Shown here: one piece after another, positions 36,208-44,538 of the stretch
Layout of the letters: the number at the start of each line of letters is the position of its first letter
Position numbering within the stretch: the first letter of the stretch is position 1
Notes under the pieces: model-generated
The model's input: the letters and a program-made list of their open reading frames with translations, nothing else
Databases searched by the model: none
Told to the model about the DNA's origin: nothing
Translations under genes and position numbers: made by a program
Origin: Bradyrhizobium sp. CB1650
GTDB lineage: Bacteria; Pseudomonadota; Alphaproteobacteria; Rhizobiales; Xanthobacteraceae
Assembly: GCF_029761915.1 (NCBI RefSeq)
Contig: NZ_CP121695.1
Coordinates: 8,275,501-8,339,500 of the forward strand
Length of the DNA: 64,000 nt
Direction: 5' to 3'

Positions 36208-37440
36208 CTACTCCTCCTTCTCTTCGGCCTGATCGTTGCTAAAGGGGTCATCATCATCGCCGAAGTCCTCTGAGGCGCCAACGCGCTCAAAGCCGGGTCG
36301 AAAAGGGGCGTTGGCATATTCCCGCGTTTTAAAGGTGTAGAAGCCCTGGGCGATCCCGAGCACCGTACAGTTGACGGTCAGCTTCCCTCCCTCGGACGAC
36401 AATGAGCCAACCCGGAGCAGGCTCGTTATGTCTTGCGACCCTCGAAGCCAGACCGAGATGGCGGAAACAGATGTGCCCTCATAGAGGTCAAAGCTGTACT
36501 CGACCGAGACGTTATTGGTCGTTCGACGCCCACTGGCAATCTGGCCCGGTCCATCTTTGTTGATGTAATTCTCAGCGCTCTTAAACGTGTGCAAACCCTG
36601 CACCAGGACAAACATCCCCGGCTTGAGTAAAGACTTTAGCACGCTGCGGTCGAGACTGTTTGAGATGTTGAGAACACTCAGGCGCTCAAGGACATTGTGC
36701 ATGACATCGCGGACATAGAGGTACATGGGCAGCCCATCACCGCCACTATAAAAATATTTCCGCTCCGTCCCCCTCAAACGAAGCTGCCCTTTTGGGTCGA
36801 TCGTCAATGCCTCGCGAGCCGATGTGAAATGTGGGAGAGATTCGAAATCGACTTTCAGTTTTGCCGCAAGCTGGAACACACGCAGGTGATTGAAATACTG
36901 CCAAGCGTCAGAGTTATCTAGGGAGGCTTCCAATATCGCGGAAACGTCAAGGAGTGATACTTCGTGTTCCCATGCCTGCTTGAGGCTTCGGACGGTTTTA
37001 GCGTCGAGATTTCTGCTCAGCTTGCTGACCGTATGTGCCCGGTCGTGATGCTCGCTGCACAGAACCGCTAGGTTGTCCGGCTCATGGCTATGAGAAACGT
37101 GCCATTCCGCGATGTGATGAACGATGACGCCTCTGTCTCGCGCGCGGCAGACACAGCAGACGAAGCGATTGGCGAATAGCACCTCCGTGAGGTTCTTGAA
37201 CGGGATCTCTGGCCGAGACTCCTTGCTGATGACGTCGATGGCAAAGTCAGTAATGCCTAGGGCTTGCAGATCTTGTTCCGATGACTGCTTAAGCTTTCCG
37301 AGCGTCCAACCATCATTACGAAGCTTGGCTGCGAGCTGTGTATTGATACCGCGGGCTACCAAGGCTGCTTCTGTGGGGTTGATTGAGCTTCCGTCACGTT
37401 CCGCCTTATCACTGGCAGGCGGCAAATCAGGAACTTTCAT
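36208..37440 (-). CDS. HNH endonuclease domain protein with unknown C-terminal half
   Basis: A 410-residue protein. Residues about 25-70 are a helical hairpin-type region. Residues 95-135 form an HNH/zinc finger: C95 and C98, HH at 108-109, NLAVLCSEHHDRAH with C128 and H131/H132. The C-terminal 230 residues form a beta-rich domain unknown to me, ending in an acidic tail (DDDDPFSNDQAEEKEE). It probably cuts DNA, and the C-terminal part may sense a trigger. It sits beside HEPN and SIR2-HerA genes in a defence-like island. Confidence 0.7.
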   Translation of the reverse strand: MKVPDLPPASDKAERDGSSINPTEAALVARGINTQLAAKLRNDGWTLGKLKQSSEQDLQALGITDFAIDVISKESRPEIPFKNLTEVLFANRFVCCVCRARDRGVIVHHIAEWHVSHSHEPDNLAVLCSEHHDRAHTVSKLSRNLDAKTVRSLKQAWEHEVSLLDVSAILEASLDNSDAWQYFNHLRVFQLAAKLKVDFESLPHFTSAREALTIDPKGQLRLRGTERKYFYSGGDGLPMYLYVRDVMHNVLERLSVLNISNSLDRSVLKSLLKPGMFVLVQGLHTFKSAENYINKDGPGQIASGRRTTNNVSVEYSFDLYEGTSVSAISVWLRGSQDITSLLRVGSLSSEGGKLTVNCTVLGIAQGFYTFKTREYANAPFRPGFERVGASEDFGDDDDPFSNDQAEEKEE

Positions 37441-37523
37441 AAGCGTTGCCTGTGAATGAGGAAGGCTTCCGGCTTAAGTCTTAGTGCTTGCATTTCGTCC
37501 CGCATCCAACTCACTGATCAACC

Positions 37524-37587
37524 TTTGTTAGAACCTTATCAGTCGAAGGACTGACCCCGTTTACTTAATTTTCGTATCAGTCGTGAC
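37524..37587. repeat. Palindromic repeat, right end of cassette
   Basis: The sequence TTTGTTAGAACCTTATCAGT then CGAAGGACTGACCCCGTTT matches the left copy at 30109 over about 40 bases. A partial TATCAGTC recurs at 37575. The core is CAGTC-GAAG-GACTG, an inverted repeat. The rest of the gap 37441-37820 has no gene that I can support. Confidence 0.65.
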
Positions 37588-37820
37588 GGTCTGGCGCGAA
37601 AGATGCCCCAAGCTACCTTACCCAAGCAGCAGCCAAAAGGCGCCCTACCGTCCGGGACTGATCAGCGGAACACGGCGCATTACACAAGCGCTTGCTCTAG
37701 TCGCGATCGGGCTGTTGTCGAGACCGCAGGAAAAGGCAAGGTCGTTGTGACCGCAGCCTGAGCGCTCTCATTGCCCTGATGCTGCTCCGGTCGCGTTCCA
37801 AGCTTTGAACGAGGCGAAAA

Positions 37821-39560
37821 TTAGTCCGCTCCGTGGAGCCACGTTTTCCGCTCCACATCCGGCAAGTGGGGACGCCGTACTGGCGGCGTCATCATGATCG
37901 GCAGTGGCATGATCGAATCGCCGCCGACGACCAGCGCCTCTCCATCCCGCAGGTTGGCGAGGAAGACGGCGGCGGAACCGTCCAGGACGCCGCTCGCGTT
38001 CACGACGACGGCCTGATCACGCTCGTTGATCAGACGATGAACGACAAACATGCCTACTTGGCTCAAAACATCTTCGGGAATGTCTCGTGGACGTTGGGTC
38101 GCCAATAGACATGTGAGTCCATATTTCCGTCCTTCCTTTGCAATCAGGCCAAACGCGTCGAGCTGAACCTTGTTAACGTCATCGCCTACTGTCTTGCTCA
38201 GAAACTGATGCGCCTCGTCCAGCGCGACCACCAGCGGCGTCTTTTTGAAGGCGCCGTCTCGGGCCATGCCGAGAAGATGCCTGCCAATCGCATTCACTAC
38301 AAGTTCACGGGTATGATGTTCGAACGCCAAATACTGCAAAGAGATGCGAAGAACCGATTTGGTGTCGTCCGCCATGAAGGATCTGATAACGTCTGTAAGG
38401 TCTTCCATGTAAGCGGGCGGCGAGAATATCGGCGCGAGATGGGGAGAAATAACGGCGCTTTCCACGCGCATGCAAAGTGTAACGCACCCGCTATGAGAAA
38501 AGTCGTGGACTGCGCCGTAGTGCAATTTACTTGAGCCCATGGGAAGGACGCATTCATTGAGTATTTGCCGGCTCAATTTGGTGATGTCATAATTTGCCGA
38601 GGGCGACCGGATTGCGGTGTCGTGCTTCAACAACGCCCTGTTGATGGGTTGCTTTGCTGCGTTCAACTTAATCAGGTAGCCGTCCGCATCCGCCAGCGTC
38701 GGTTCGATCTGAACGAGTTTTAGACTGGTGAGCGCGTCTCTCAGTTTCGGCGCTTGCACGCCCGGACTGGGTTGAAGGATCGCAAAAACATCGATCTCAT
38801 TGAGGTGCCGGTAGGGGAATGAAACAAAGCGGCGGAGATCGTCGGCGCCGCTTCTCTGGCCGCCTAGATGGACGTGCTGCGCGATGTCACCCAAGGAGTG
38901 ATATTCGCCGGTAGGATCGAGCAGAATAACTTTGCCCTTGCGGGTGGATATCTGCTCGATGAGCCGCGCCGTCGACCAGCTTTTCCCGCCTCCCGTCGAC
39001 CCCAGCACGGCACAGTGCCTGCCGAACAGCGAGGCCGGCGATAGCGCGATGCCCGTCTCAGGAGCGCCTCGCAGATGTCCGACGATGATGGGATCCGCTG
39101 CTTTGCCCTGCGTCGCAGCGATCACGAATCGCATGAAGTCTGGATGAGCCAAATAGACATAGTCGCCAATACGAGGCACTTCCGCGATGCCGCGGCTAGA
39201 TTTCGAGAAATTCAGGTCAACGGAGCCTAGCAGCCTGATGACGCCGATAGGGTTAGCGACTTCATCGCCTTCCTTCCGCTCGGGCTCGACGCTGAGGCGG
39301 TCTCGATCGGGCAGCTGAATCTCGACGATCCGTCCAATAACGGCCGCCGCGTAGGATTCGATAACGACGAACTCGCCCACTTGACCGCGCGTAACTCGAT
39401 GTCCGGCATATTGCGAGGGCGCCACTTCGGTTGCAAAGGGCAGATTGACGCGTACAATCGCCGGCGAGACGAGCGAGACGGAACCCAGATAGCGCGAACG
39501 CTCGAATGGATTGGCAAAGCTATTTGCCAAGGGACGTCCCCATTCTCCGGACGCGCTCAT
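37821..39560 (-). CDS. herA: HerA-type ATPase of SIR2-HerA defence pair
   Basis: A 579-residue FtsK/HerA-family hexameric ATPase. An N-terminal HAS-barrel-like domain comes before Walker A GSTGGGKS (about 188-195), LLDPTGEYHS, Walker B VVALDEAHQF and the sensor LATQRP. The ATG at 39560 lies inside the end of the SIR2 gene (41-base overlap), so expression is tightly coupled. In characterised SIR2-HerA systems the two proteins form a large complex that depletes NAD+ or degrades nucleic acid on infection. Confidence 0.9.
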   Translation of the reverse strand: MSASGEWGRPLANSFANPFERSRYLGSVSLVSPAIVRVNLPFATEVAPSQYAGHRVTRGQVGEFVVIESYAAAVIGRIVEIQLPDRDRLSVEPERKEGDEVANPIGVIRLLGSVDLNFSKSSRGIAEVPRIGDYVYLAHPDFMRFVIAATQGKAADPIIVGHLRGAPETGIALSPASLFGRHCAVLGSTGGGKSWSTARLIEQISTRKGKVILLDPTGEYHSLGDIAQHVHLGGQRSGADDLRRFVSFPYRHLNEIDVFAILQPSPGVQAPKLRDALTSLKLVQIEPTLADADGYLIKLNAAKQPINRALLKHDTAIRSPSANYDITKLSRQILNECVLPMGSSKLHYGAVHDFSHSGCVTLCMRVESAVISPHLAPIFSPPAYMEDLTDVIRSFMADDTKSVLRISLQYLAFEHHTRELVVNAIGRHLLGMARDGAFKKTPLVVALDEAHQFLSKTVGDDVNKVQLDAFGLIAKEGRKYGLTCLLATQRPRDIPEDVLSQVGMFVVHRLINERDQAVVVNASGVLDGSAAVFLANLRDGEALVVGGDSIMPLPIMMTPPVRRPHLPDVERKTWLHGAD

Positions 39561-40734
39561 TGTGGCGTTCGAGCTCTGTTTCAGCCATCGCATCGGGAAT
39601 GACCGCGATCAGGTCTTCAAACTTCGCAGCGACGAGCGCAATGCGGCCATCGCCGCTATCGATGAGCTCGCTGAAGGCCCGAATGTATTTGTTTCCGCCA
39701 GCCGCGCTCAGTGACTCAGCGTTGGGATCGGCGATGACGATATTCAAAGCGAGATTGCCTTTGAACGCGCCAAGTATCGGCTCGGCGATATGCTTGTCAT
39801 TGAATCCGAAGCCAGCGATCAGGAGCGCTGTATTCGGCGCTCTAACGGCGGCCTGAAACGTGCCCATCATTTCGATGTAGGGCTGGCTGAACGCCATCTC
39901 GTATTTCGTCGATTGCGGATAGATCAGAAGCGGCGCTTTGGTTCCGATCTTCTTAACAATTTGCCCAGTCTTCTTGTCGAACTCCCAGTCGATAGATCCA
40001 TGAAGCTTGTGGAGATGGAATAGGTTCTCAATGAAATCCGATTTTTCCTCGCCTGTCGTCCTGCGCACCACGTCGAACGCGAACTGTGAGGAATCGAAGA
40101 TAGCCTCGCTCGCAAAGGCAAAGCCGTCCACGACGACGAATCCGGACTTTTGCGCAGCCTGCTCGAAGCAACGATCATAGTTTGTCGTGAACAGCTTGAC
40201 GCGTGACCGGCGCGCCGATCGCCGGGCAACGCGTCTTAAAAACGCCTCGTGTTTGGACAAATCGGTGTCGCTGGACAGAAAGTCAACCTTGTCTCTGATG
40301 ACGCCTTCGGCAACAGCCAACAGATCCGATATCTCCGTCGCGTGCAAACCAAGCAGAAAGTCCGAAGCGACTTTTGCGCGTGAAAGTATGTATTCAAGGT
40401 CGCTGTTATCCGATGGCACATTGGAGAGCGCCAGAAAATGAGACCACCGGCCGCCAGCCGCTTTGTACTTCGTGTCGGCGCCATCAAGATCGTCGAATGC
40501 CTTCTTTGTGTGAGTAAGAAGGTCGCCCATGGTCGGCGCCAGCCTGCGGGTGCCATCGGTCACGCAAAGCGACGTTCCAAGGCCAGCAAGAACAACCAGA
40601 TTCTGCGCGCGCACAGCGCCGGACATCACGCGTCGAACGTCGGCTAGTCCAGGGTCTTGATCGGTCGGGTTCGTCGCAGAGGCATCTATTTCAATCCAGG
40701 CGCTTCCCGTCTGGATACTCTTGATCTTCATCAT
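39520..40734 (-). CDS. SIR2-domain NADase effector of SIR2-HerA pair
   Basis: A 404-residue protein. The NAD-binding site is marked by VVLAGLGTS (about 47-55) and FTTNYDRCFE (182-191). HLHKLHGSIDW (240-250) gives the catalytic His, and LLIAGFGFNDKHI closes the fold. This is the defence-type SIR2 seen in SIR2-HerA, Thoeris and DSR systems rather than the deacetylase CobB type. It is the first gene of the pair. No further gene is coupled to it. Confidence 0.9.
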   Translation of the reverse strand: MMKIKSIQTGSAWIEIDASATNPTDQDPGLADVRRVMSGAVRAQNLVVLAGLGTSLCVTDGTRRLAPTMGDLLTHTKKAFDDLDGADTKYKAAGGRWSHFLALSNVPSDNSDLEYILSRAKVASDFLLGLHATEISDLLAVAEGVIRDKVDFLSSDTDLSKHEAFLRRVARRSARRSRVKLFTTNYDRCFEQAAQKSGFVVVDGFAFASEAIFDSSQFAFDVVRRTTGEEKSDFIENLFHLHKLHGSIDWEFDKKTGQIVKKIGTKAPLLIYPQSTKYEMAFSQPYIEMMGTFQAAVRAPNTALLIAGFGFNDKHIAEPILGAFKGNLALNIVIADPNAESLSAAGGNKYIRAFSELIDSGDGRIALVAAKFEDLIAVIPDAMAETELERHNERVRRMGTSLGK

Positions 40735-41086
40735 CTGCCTTGGGGGACCCTACAATTTTGCTTGCGGCTAAGACGACAGCCTCAATCTGGAACTGCAACA
40801 ACGGCGTAACACAATCGCCTGTCGTACGGAAGAAGTCGGTACCGTTCTTGTTGCTCAATGCGCTCGCTTTTCGAAGAACCCATGCGTTTGCTGGTATAGC
40901 TCGCTTATGCATTGCTGCACTGACTGCGGTGACCGGTCAGGTTTGTTGTTTTCCTATCAGCCGCCGCCCCGGCCTCTCGGCAAATCCTTGCCCGCACGCA
41001 TGCTATCTGGGGATGATTCCGCGCGGCCGTTGACCTAGGTACGACCTTGAGTCACAATGGAACGAATAGTGAACAGAATTCCCAGC
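40735..41086. other. Divergent promoter region SIR2-HerA / DUF2130
   Basis: This stretch lies between the SIR2 gene (minus) and the truncated DUF2130 gene (plus), so it should hold both promoters. The frame 40740-41033 (+) has no ribosome site and I do not call it. I see no clear operator repeat. Confidence 0.4.
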
Positions 41087-41737
41087 ATGAGCGGCCACGT
41101 CCATGAGCCCCATATCGTTTGCCCCAAGTGCAGCAATCAGATTGCGCTGACGGAGTCTATTGCGGCTCCCCTACTCGAGGCTCAGCGACGCGGATTTGAA
41201 GAGAAGCTCATTGCGCGGGGGGCCGAGTTCAATCGCAAGGCGGACGAGCTGAGACAGCAACAGGACGAGCTTGCCAAGGCACGAGAGAGCATCGACGAGC
41301 AGATCAATCGGCGTCTTGAGGTCGAGCGGAAGCAGGTTGTCGCGGCCGAGGCCAAGAAGGCTCGGGAGCAGGTCGCAGACGATCTGAGCGCGATCAAGCA
41401 ACGACTTGCGGAAAGCGAGCAGCTCCTTGAAGCACGCAACGCTAAGCTGGCAGAGGCTCAGCAGGCGCAGGCCGAAGCTCTCCGCAAGCAACGCGAATTA
41501 GACGAAAAGGCACGCGAGCTAGAGGTCACCATTGAGAAGCGCGTGCAGGCGAGCCAGGCCGAGCTGGTTGCGAAAGCACGCCAAGATGTGACGGACGAGC
41601 TAAAGTCACAAGTTTCGCAGAAGGACGCGCAGATCGATTCGCTCGGACGCACCGTTGAGGAATTAAAGCGAAAGCTCGAGCAAGGTTCACAACAGATGCA
41701 GGGCGAACCCTCTCCATCCGGCGGGCGGTCGCGCTGA
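41087..41737 (+). CDS. DUF2130 protein, severely truncated (copy 2)
   Basis: A 216-residue product. CPKCSNQI near residue 12 and a long Glu/Lys/Arg/Gln-rich coiled coil match copy 1 (29135) in layout but only moderately in sequence, so this is a diverged relative, not a recent duplicate. The homology stops at MQGE, where copy 1 continues VLELELEELLRG. The last eight codons are the reverse strand of a DNA-ligase gene. The nuclease-like core is missing. Confidence 0.7.
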   Translation: MSGHVHEPHIVCPKCSNQIALTESIAAPLLEAQRRGFEEKLIARGAEFNRKADELRQQQDELAKARESIDEQINRRLEVERKQVVAAEAKKAREQVADDLSAIKQRLAESEQLLEARNAKLAEAQQAQAEALRKQRELDEKARELEVTIEKRVQASQAELVAKARQDVTDELKSQVSQKDAQIDSLGRTVEELKRKLEQGSQQMQGEPSPSGGRSR

Positions 41738-41838
41738 GTGGGATCGCAGAACTCGATGAACCCCGGAATCGGAGCCTTCCGCGCGCCGAGGACGCGCGCA
41801 AGCGAAGGCGACCGGGAACGCGACACTACCGCACACAT
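41709..41838 (-). pseudogene. N-terminal stub of ATP-dependent DNA ligase
   Basis: On the minus strand an ATG at 41838 leads into KAPIPGFIEFCDPTQRDRPP then DGEG, matching the start of LigC/LigD-type ligases just before their conserved W-x-HEIK-DGYR lysine site. It is cut at about 41709, where DUF2130 copy 2 begins. The catalytic domain is missing. Such ligases work with Ku in end joining, and a Ku gene lies 2.7 kb away. Confidence 0.62.
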
Positions 41839-42017
41839 GAGGACTCAATGGAGGCGGCCGGTGGTGGTTCCGGTCGCTCGGCCTTCATCAACCCGATGCG
41901 GAGGGTCAGCGAAACAGGTGGAAAACCAGCCGTACCGCAATTTCGAATCCCTGCCCTGTGTTAGCAGCGCGGAACGAACGACCGGACGCAAGGATTCGCC
42001 CGGCAGGAGCGATCTCG

Positions 42018-42287
42018 ATGCTGATGACGAAGGAGAGACGGCCGGCGATCCGCACGCTGCGCGGCTGGGCGATCTCGGTGCTGCAGGAGGCCGGCGCCAT
42101 CCGCGAATGCGAGGAGCACGGCTGGATGCAGGAGCGCGCCGATCCGCACGCCCGGGATCGCGCCCTTAACATCGCTGGCCGGGATCCGCCGGCAGGCGTC
42201 TTCCCTTCGGGGGCCGCCGCCGAAGTCCGCGACGTGCTGGATTCGATCGGCGATACCTGCCCGGAGTGCCCGCCTGAGCCCGACTAA
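42018..42287 (+). CDS. Hypothetical protein, 89 residues
   Basis: The product includes MTKERRPAIRTLRGWAISVL and EAGAIRECEEHGWMQERADP. I recognise the style of a small Bradyrhizobium protein family of unknown function. A second ATG lies two codons later. Its stop overlaps the stop of the convergent gene at 42284 by three bases. Confidence 0.6.
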   Translation: MLMTKERRPAIRTLRGWAISVLQEAGAIRECEEHGWMQERADPHARDRALNIAGRDPPAGVFPSGAAAEVRDVLDSIGDTCPECPPEPD

Positions 42288-42454
42288 GCCGCCTTGTCGG
42301 CCTCACCGCCGGGCGGCCGCTGCGGGCGTATGCGGGCGAGCTCCTGCCAGGCCATCGCGAGACCGATCAAGCGTTGCCGCTCCGCCCCGTCGGCCGCCAC
42401 GGCAAGCTTCATCGCCGCTTCCGCTTCCTGCTGAGGATCATAGTCGCTGTCCAT
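42284..42454 (-). CDS. Hypothetical protein, 56 residues
   Basis: It starts MDSDYDPQQEAEAAMKLAVA and continues with a helical segment RQRLIGLAMAWQELAR. It looks like the short all-helical proteins common near stress genes in this group. The ATG at 42454 is preferred over an upstream TTG. Function unknown. Confidence 0.55.
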   Translation of the reverse strand: MDSDYDPQQEAEAAMKLAVAADGAERQRLIGLAMAWQELARIRPQRPPGGEADKAA

Positions 42455-42560
42455 GTGCCCGATATCGTAGCGGGACAACGTAAACGACAGGTGGCGGGGG
42501 CTCCGTGGAAATCCGGCTGCGAGCGAATAATCGCCCCCCGAATTAGCGGTAGGTCGAGGT

Positions 42561-43898
42561 CTAACCGCTGGCTGCGAACAACTCCCATTTGCCCGGCAGC
42601 CCCTTCAGCTCGTACGAGCCGCGTTCGCTGAAACGCAGGCCCGCTCCCGCGACGAGATCGGTCACCACCCGCGACACCAGCACCTCGTCGGGCGCGGATT
42701 GCGACATCACGCGGGCCGCCGCGTGCACCGCGATGCCTCCGATGTCGGCGCCTCGCATTTCGATCTCGCCGGTATGCAGGCCGGCGCGCACCGGCAAGCC
42801 GATCTGGCGCGCGGCACTACTGAACGACAGTGCGCACCGGATCGCGCGGCCCGGTCCGTCAAACGTGGCGAGCACGCCGTCGCCGGTCGTCTTGACCAGA
42901 TTGCCACGATGCCGATCGATGAACTGACGCGCGAGGGCATCGTGCTGATCCAGGCGGCTCCGCCACCGCTGGTCGCCGATCTCGGCGGCCTGCCGCGTCG
43001 AGTCCACGATGTCGGTGAACATGACCGTCGCCAGGATCCGCTCCAGATCCGCGATTCCTCCATCCCGGTGGCCGGTGACGAATTCCTCGATGTCGCCGAC
43101 CAGCGTCTCTGTGTCGCCCGTCCAGAATGCGTGATCGCCAGTTGGGTACTCGATGTATTTCGCGCCCGGGATCTCCGCCGCCATCCTGCGGCCCAAGGCG
43201 ACCGGCACCTGCGCGTCGGTCGCCCGATGCAGCACCAAGGTCGGGCTGCGGACGCACGGAAGAATGGAATTCACGTCGATGCGGCGGTTCGCAATGATGT
43301 AGGACCTGATCGCGCCCGGACTGCTCGCCAGCTTCTCGAACTTCGCAATCCGCGCGACCGCCTCCGGGTTGGCCGCGTCGCTCGCGAAGACGTTCCCCAG
43401 AAAGGCTCCGTTACCCCAGCGTTTCACCAGGTTCGCCAGCCTTTCTTCGGCGGCCGATGGCGTCAGGTTCGGCGGAAAAAGGTCGGCGATGCGAGCAAGT
43501 CCGCCGAAAAGAACCAGGTGAGATACACGCTCCGGATAGGTGGTCGCGAACAGCACGCTCATGGAGGCGCCTTCGGAGAATCCGATCAGCGCGGCACGCC
43601 GGGACCCGACCGCGTCCATGACCGCGCGGACGTCGTCGATGCGCTCGTCGAGAGAGGGCACGTCGGCCAGCCTGTCCGAGAGGCCCTGCCCTCTCTTGTC
43701 GAAGGCGATGACCCTGGAGAACTTGGCTAACCGGCGGAGAAACTGGGTATAGCCCGGCAGCTCATGCTGATAGTCGATATGCGAGATGATGCCGGGGACA
43801 AGGACGATGTCGATGGGGCTGCTGCCCATGACCTGATAGGCGATGCTGAAGTCGCCGCTCTGGGCATATTGCGTCTCGGGCAATGCAAGTTCAGCCAT
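42561..43898 (-). CDS. Alpha/beta-hydrolase fused to class III adenylate/guanylate cyclase
   Basis: A 445-residue fusion. Residues 1-265 are an alpha/beta-hydrolase: the oxyanion region is DIVLVPGIISHIDYQ, the nucleophile lies in GFSEGAS, and YPTGDHAFW gives the His. Residues about 285-440 are a class III nucleotide cyclase homology domain, with TVMFTDIVDST holding a metal-binding Asp, KTTGDGVLATFDGP and AVHAAARV. Such fusions are frequent in Bradyrhizobium. The hydrolase may serve as a sensor for the cyclase. It stands alone. Confidence 0.88.
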   Translation of the reverse strand: MAELALPETQYAQSGDFSIAYQVMGSSPIDIVLVPGIISHIDYQHELPGYTQFLRRLAKFSRVIAFDKRGQGLSDRLADVPSLDERIDDVRAVMDAVGSRRAALIGFSEGASMSVLFATTYPERVSHLVLFGGLARIADLFPPNLTPSAAEERLANLVKRWGNGAFLGNVFASDAANPEAVARIAKFEKLASSPGAIRSYIIANRRIDVNSILPCVRSPTLVLHRATDAQVPVALGRRMAAEIPGAKYIEYPTGDHAFWTGDTETLVGDIEEFVTGHRDGGIADLERILATVMFTDIVDSTRQAAEIGDQRWRSRLDQHDALARQFIDRHRGNLVKTTGDGVLATFDGPGRAIRCALSFSSAARQIGLPVRAGLHTGEIEMRGADIGGIAVHAAARVMSQSAPDEVLVSRVVTDLVAGAGLRFSERGSYELKGLPGKWELFAASG

Positions 43899-44294
43899 GG
43901 CCAGCCCCCTGCGCTACATGAAAAGAGTATTGGCCAAACCAAGCACGAGAGCAACCAGGCAGCACGGCAGCCGTGTACGACGTCTTCCCGACCTCGCGGG
44001 CGAAGTGTAGCTCCCGCTGTCAGGGCGCGACTTCGGCCACGCAGCACGCTGCCCGCAGGCCTAAGCCTCGGGAAGCGCAACGCCCGGCTTGATCCCGCCA
44101 CGGCAGCACCTCCCGCAGGGCGACCAAGGTGGTGCCGGGGCTTTTCCTCAGCAGCTCCGGCGCTGCGCCGCACGACGCGCCGCCATGTCGTCGAATGGCC
44201 CGACCCGGACTCCCTCGAAGTCCGCTTGCGCGCCACGTTACAGCGGATATCAAATGGGCCCGATCCGGCTGCCACGATATATTGCGGACCTGCC
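43899..44294. other. Gap between cyclase and DUF2905 genes
   Basis: Overlapping frames on both strands (for example 43764-44327 +) run through this GC-rich gap but have no ribosome site and continue antisense to real genes. It should hold the cyclase promoter. I see no gene here. Confidence 0.45.
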
Positions 44295-44495
44295 CTATCG
44301 GTTCACCAGCCACAGGATCAGGCTTAGCACCACCGAGACGATGAGCGAGGTCGTCAGCGGAAGGTAGAAGGCAAAATTCGGCAGCTCGACGTAAATATCG
44401 CCGGGTAGCCGGCCAAGCCCGAACTTGCCAAGGACAGGCCAAAGCAGCCCAGCGGCGATCAGCACAAGTCCGAAGATGATGAGCGTGCGCGACAT
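44295..44495 (-). CDS. DUF2905 family small membrane protein
   Basis: A 66-residue protein with two hydrophobic helices around the DUF2905 core GLGRLPGDIYVE and a final SLIVSVVLSLILWLVNR. AGGAGG lies upstream of the ATG. The family is common in bacteria and its function is unknown. It follows ku by 43 bases and may be its operon partner. Confidence 0.85.
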   Translation of the reverse strand: MSRTLIIFGLVLIAAGLLWPVLGKFGLGRLPGDIYVELPNFAFYLPLTTSLIVSVVLSLILWLVNR

Positions 44496-44538
44496 CTCGC
44501 ACCTCCATCGGCCCTGCGGCCCGCGCCTTCAACACGCC

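Noticed and set aside
42699..43730. 343-codon plus-strand open frame
   Set aside because: Antisense shadow of the hydrolase-cyclase fusion, whose motifs are unambiguous on the minus strand.
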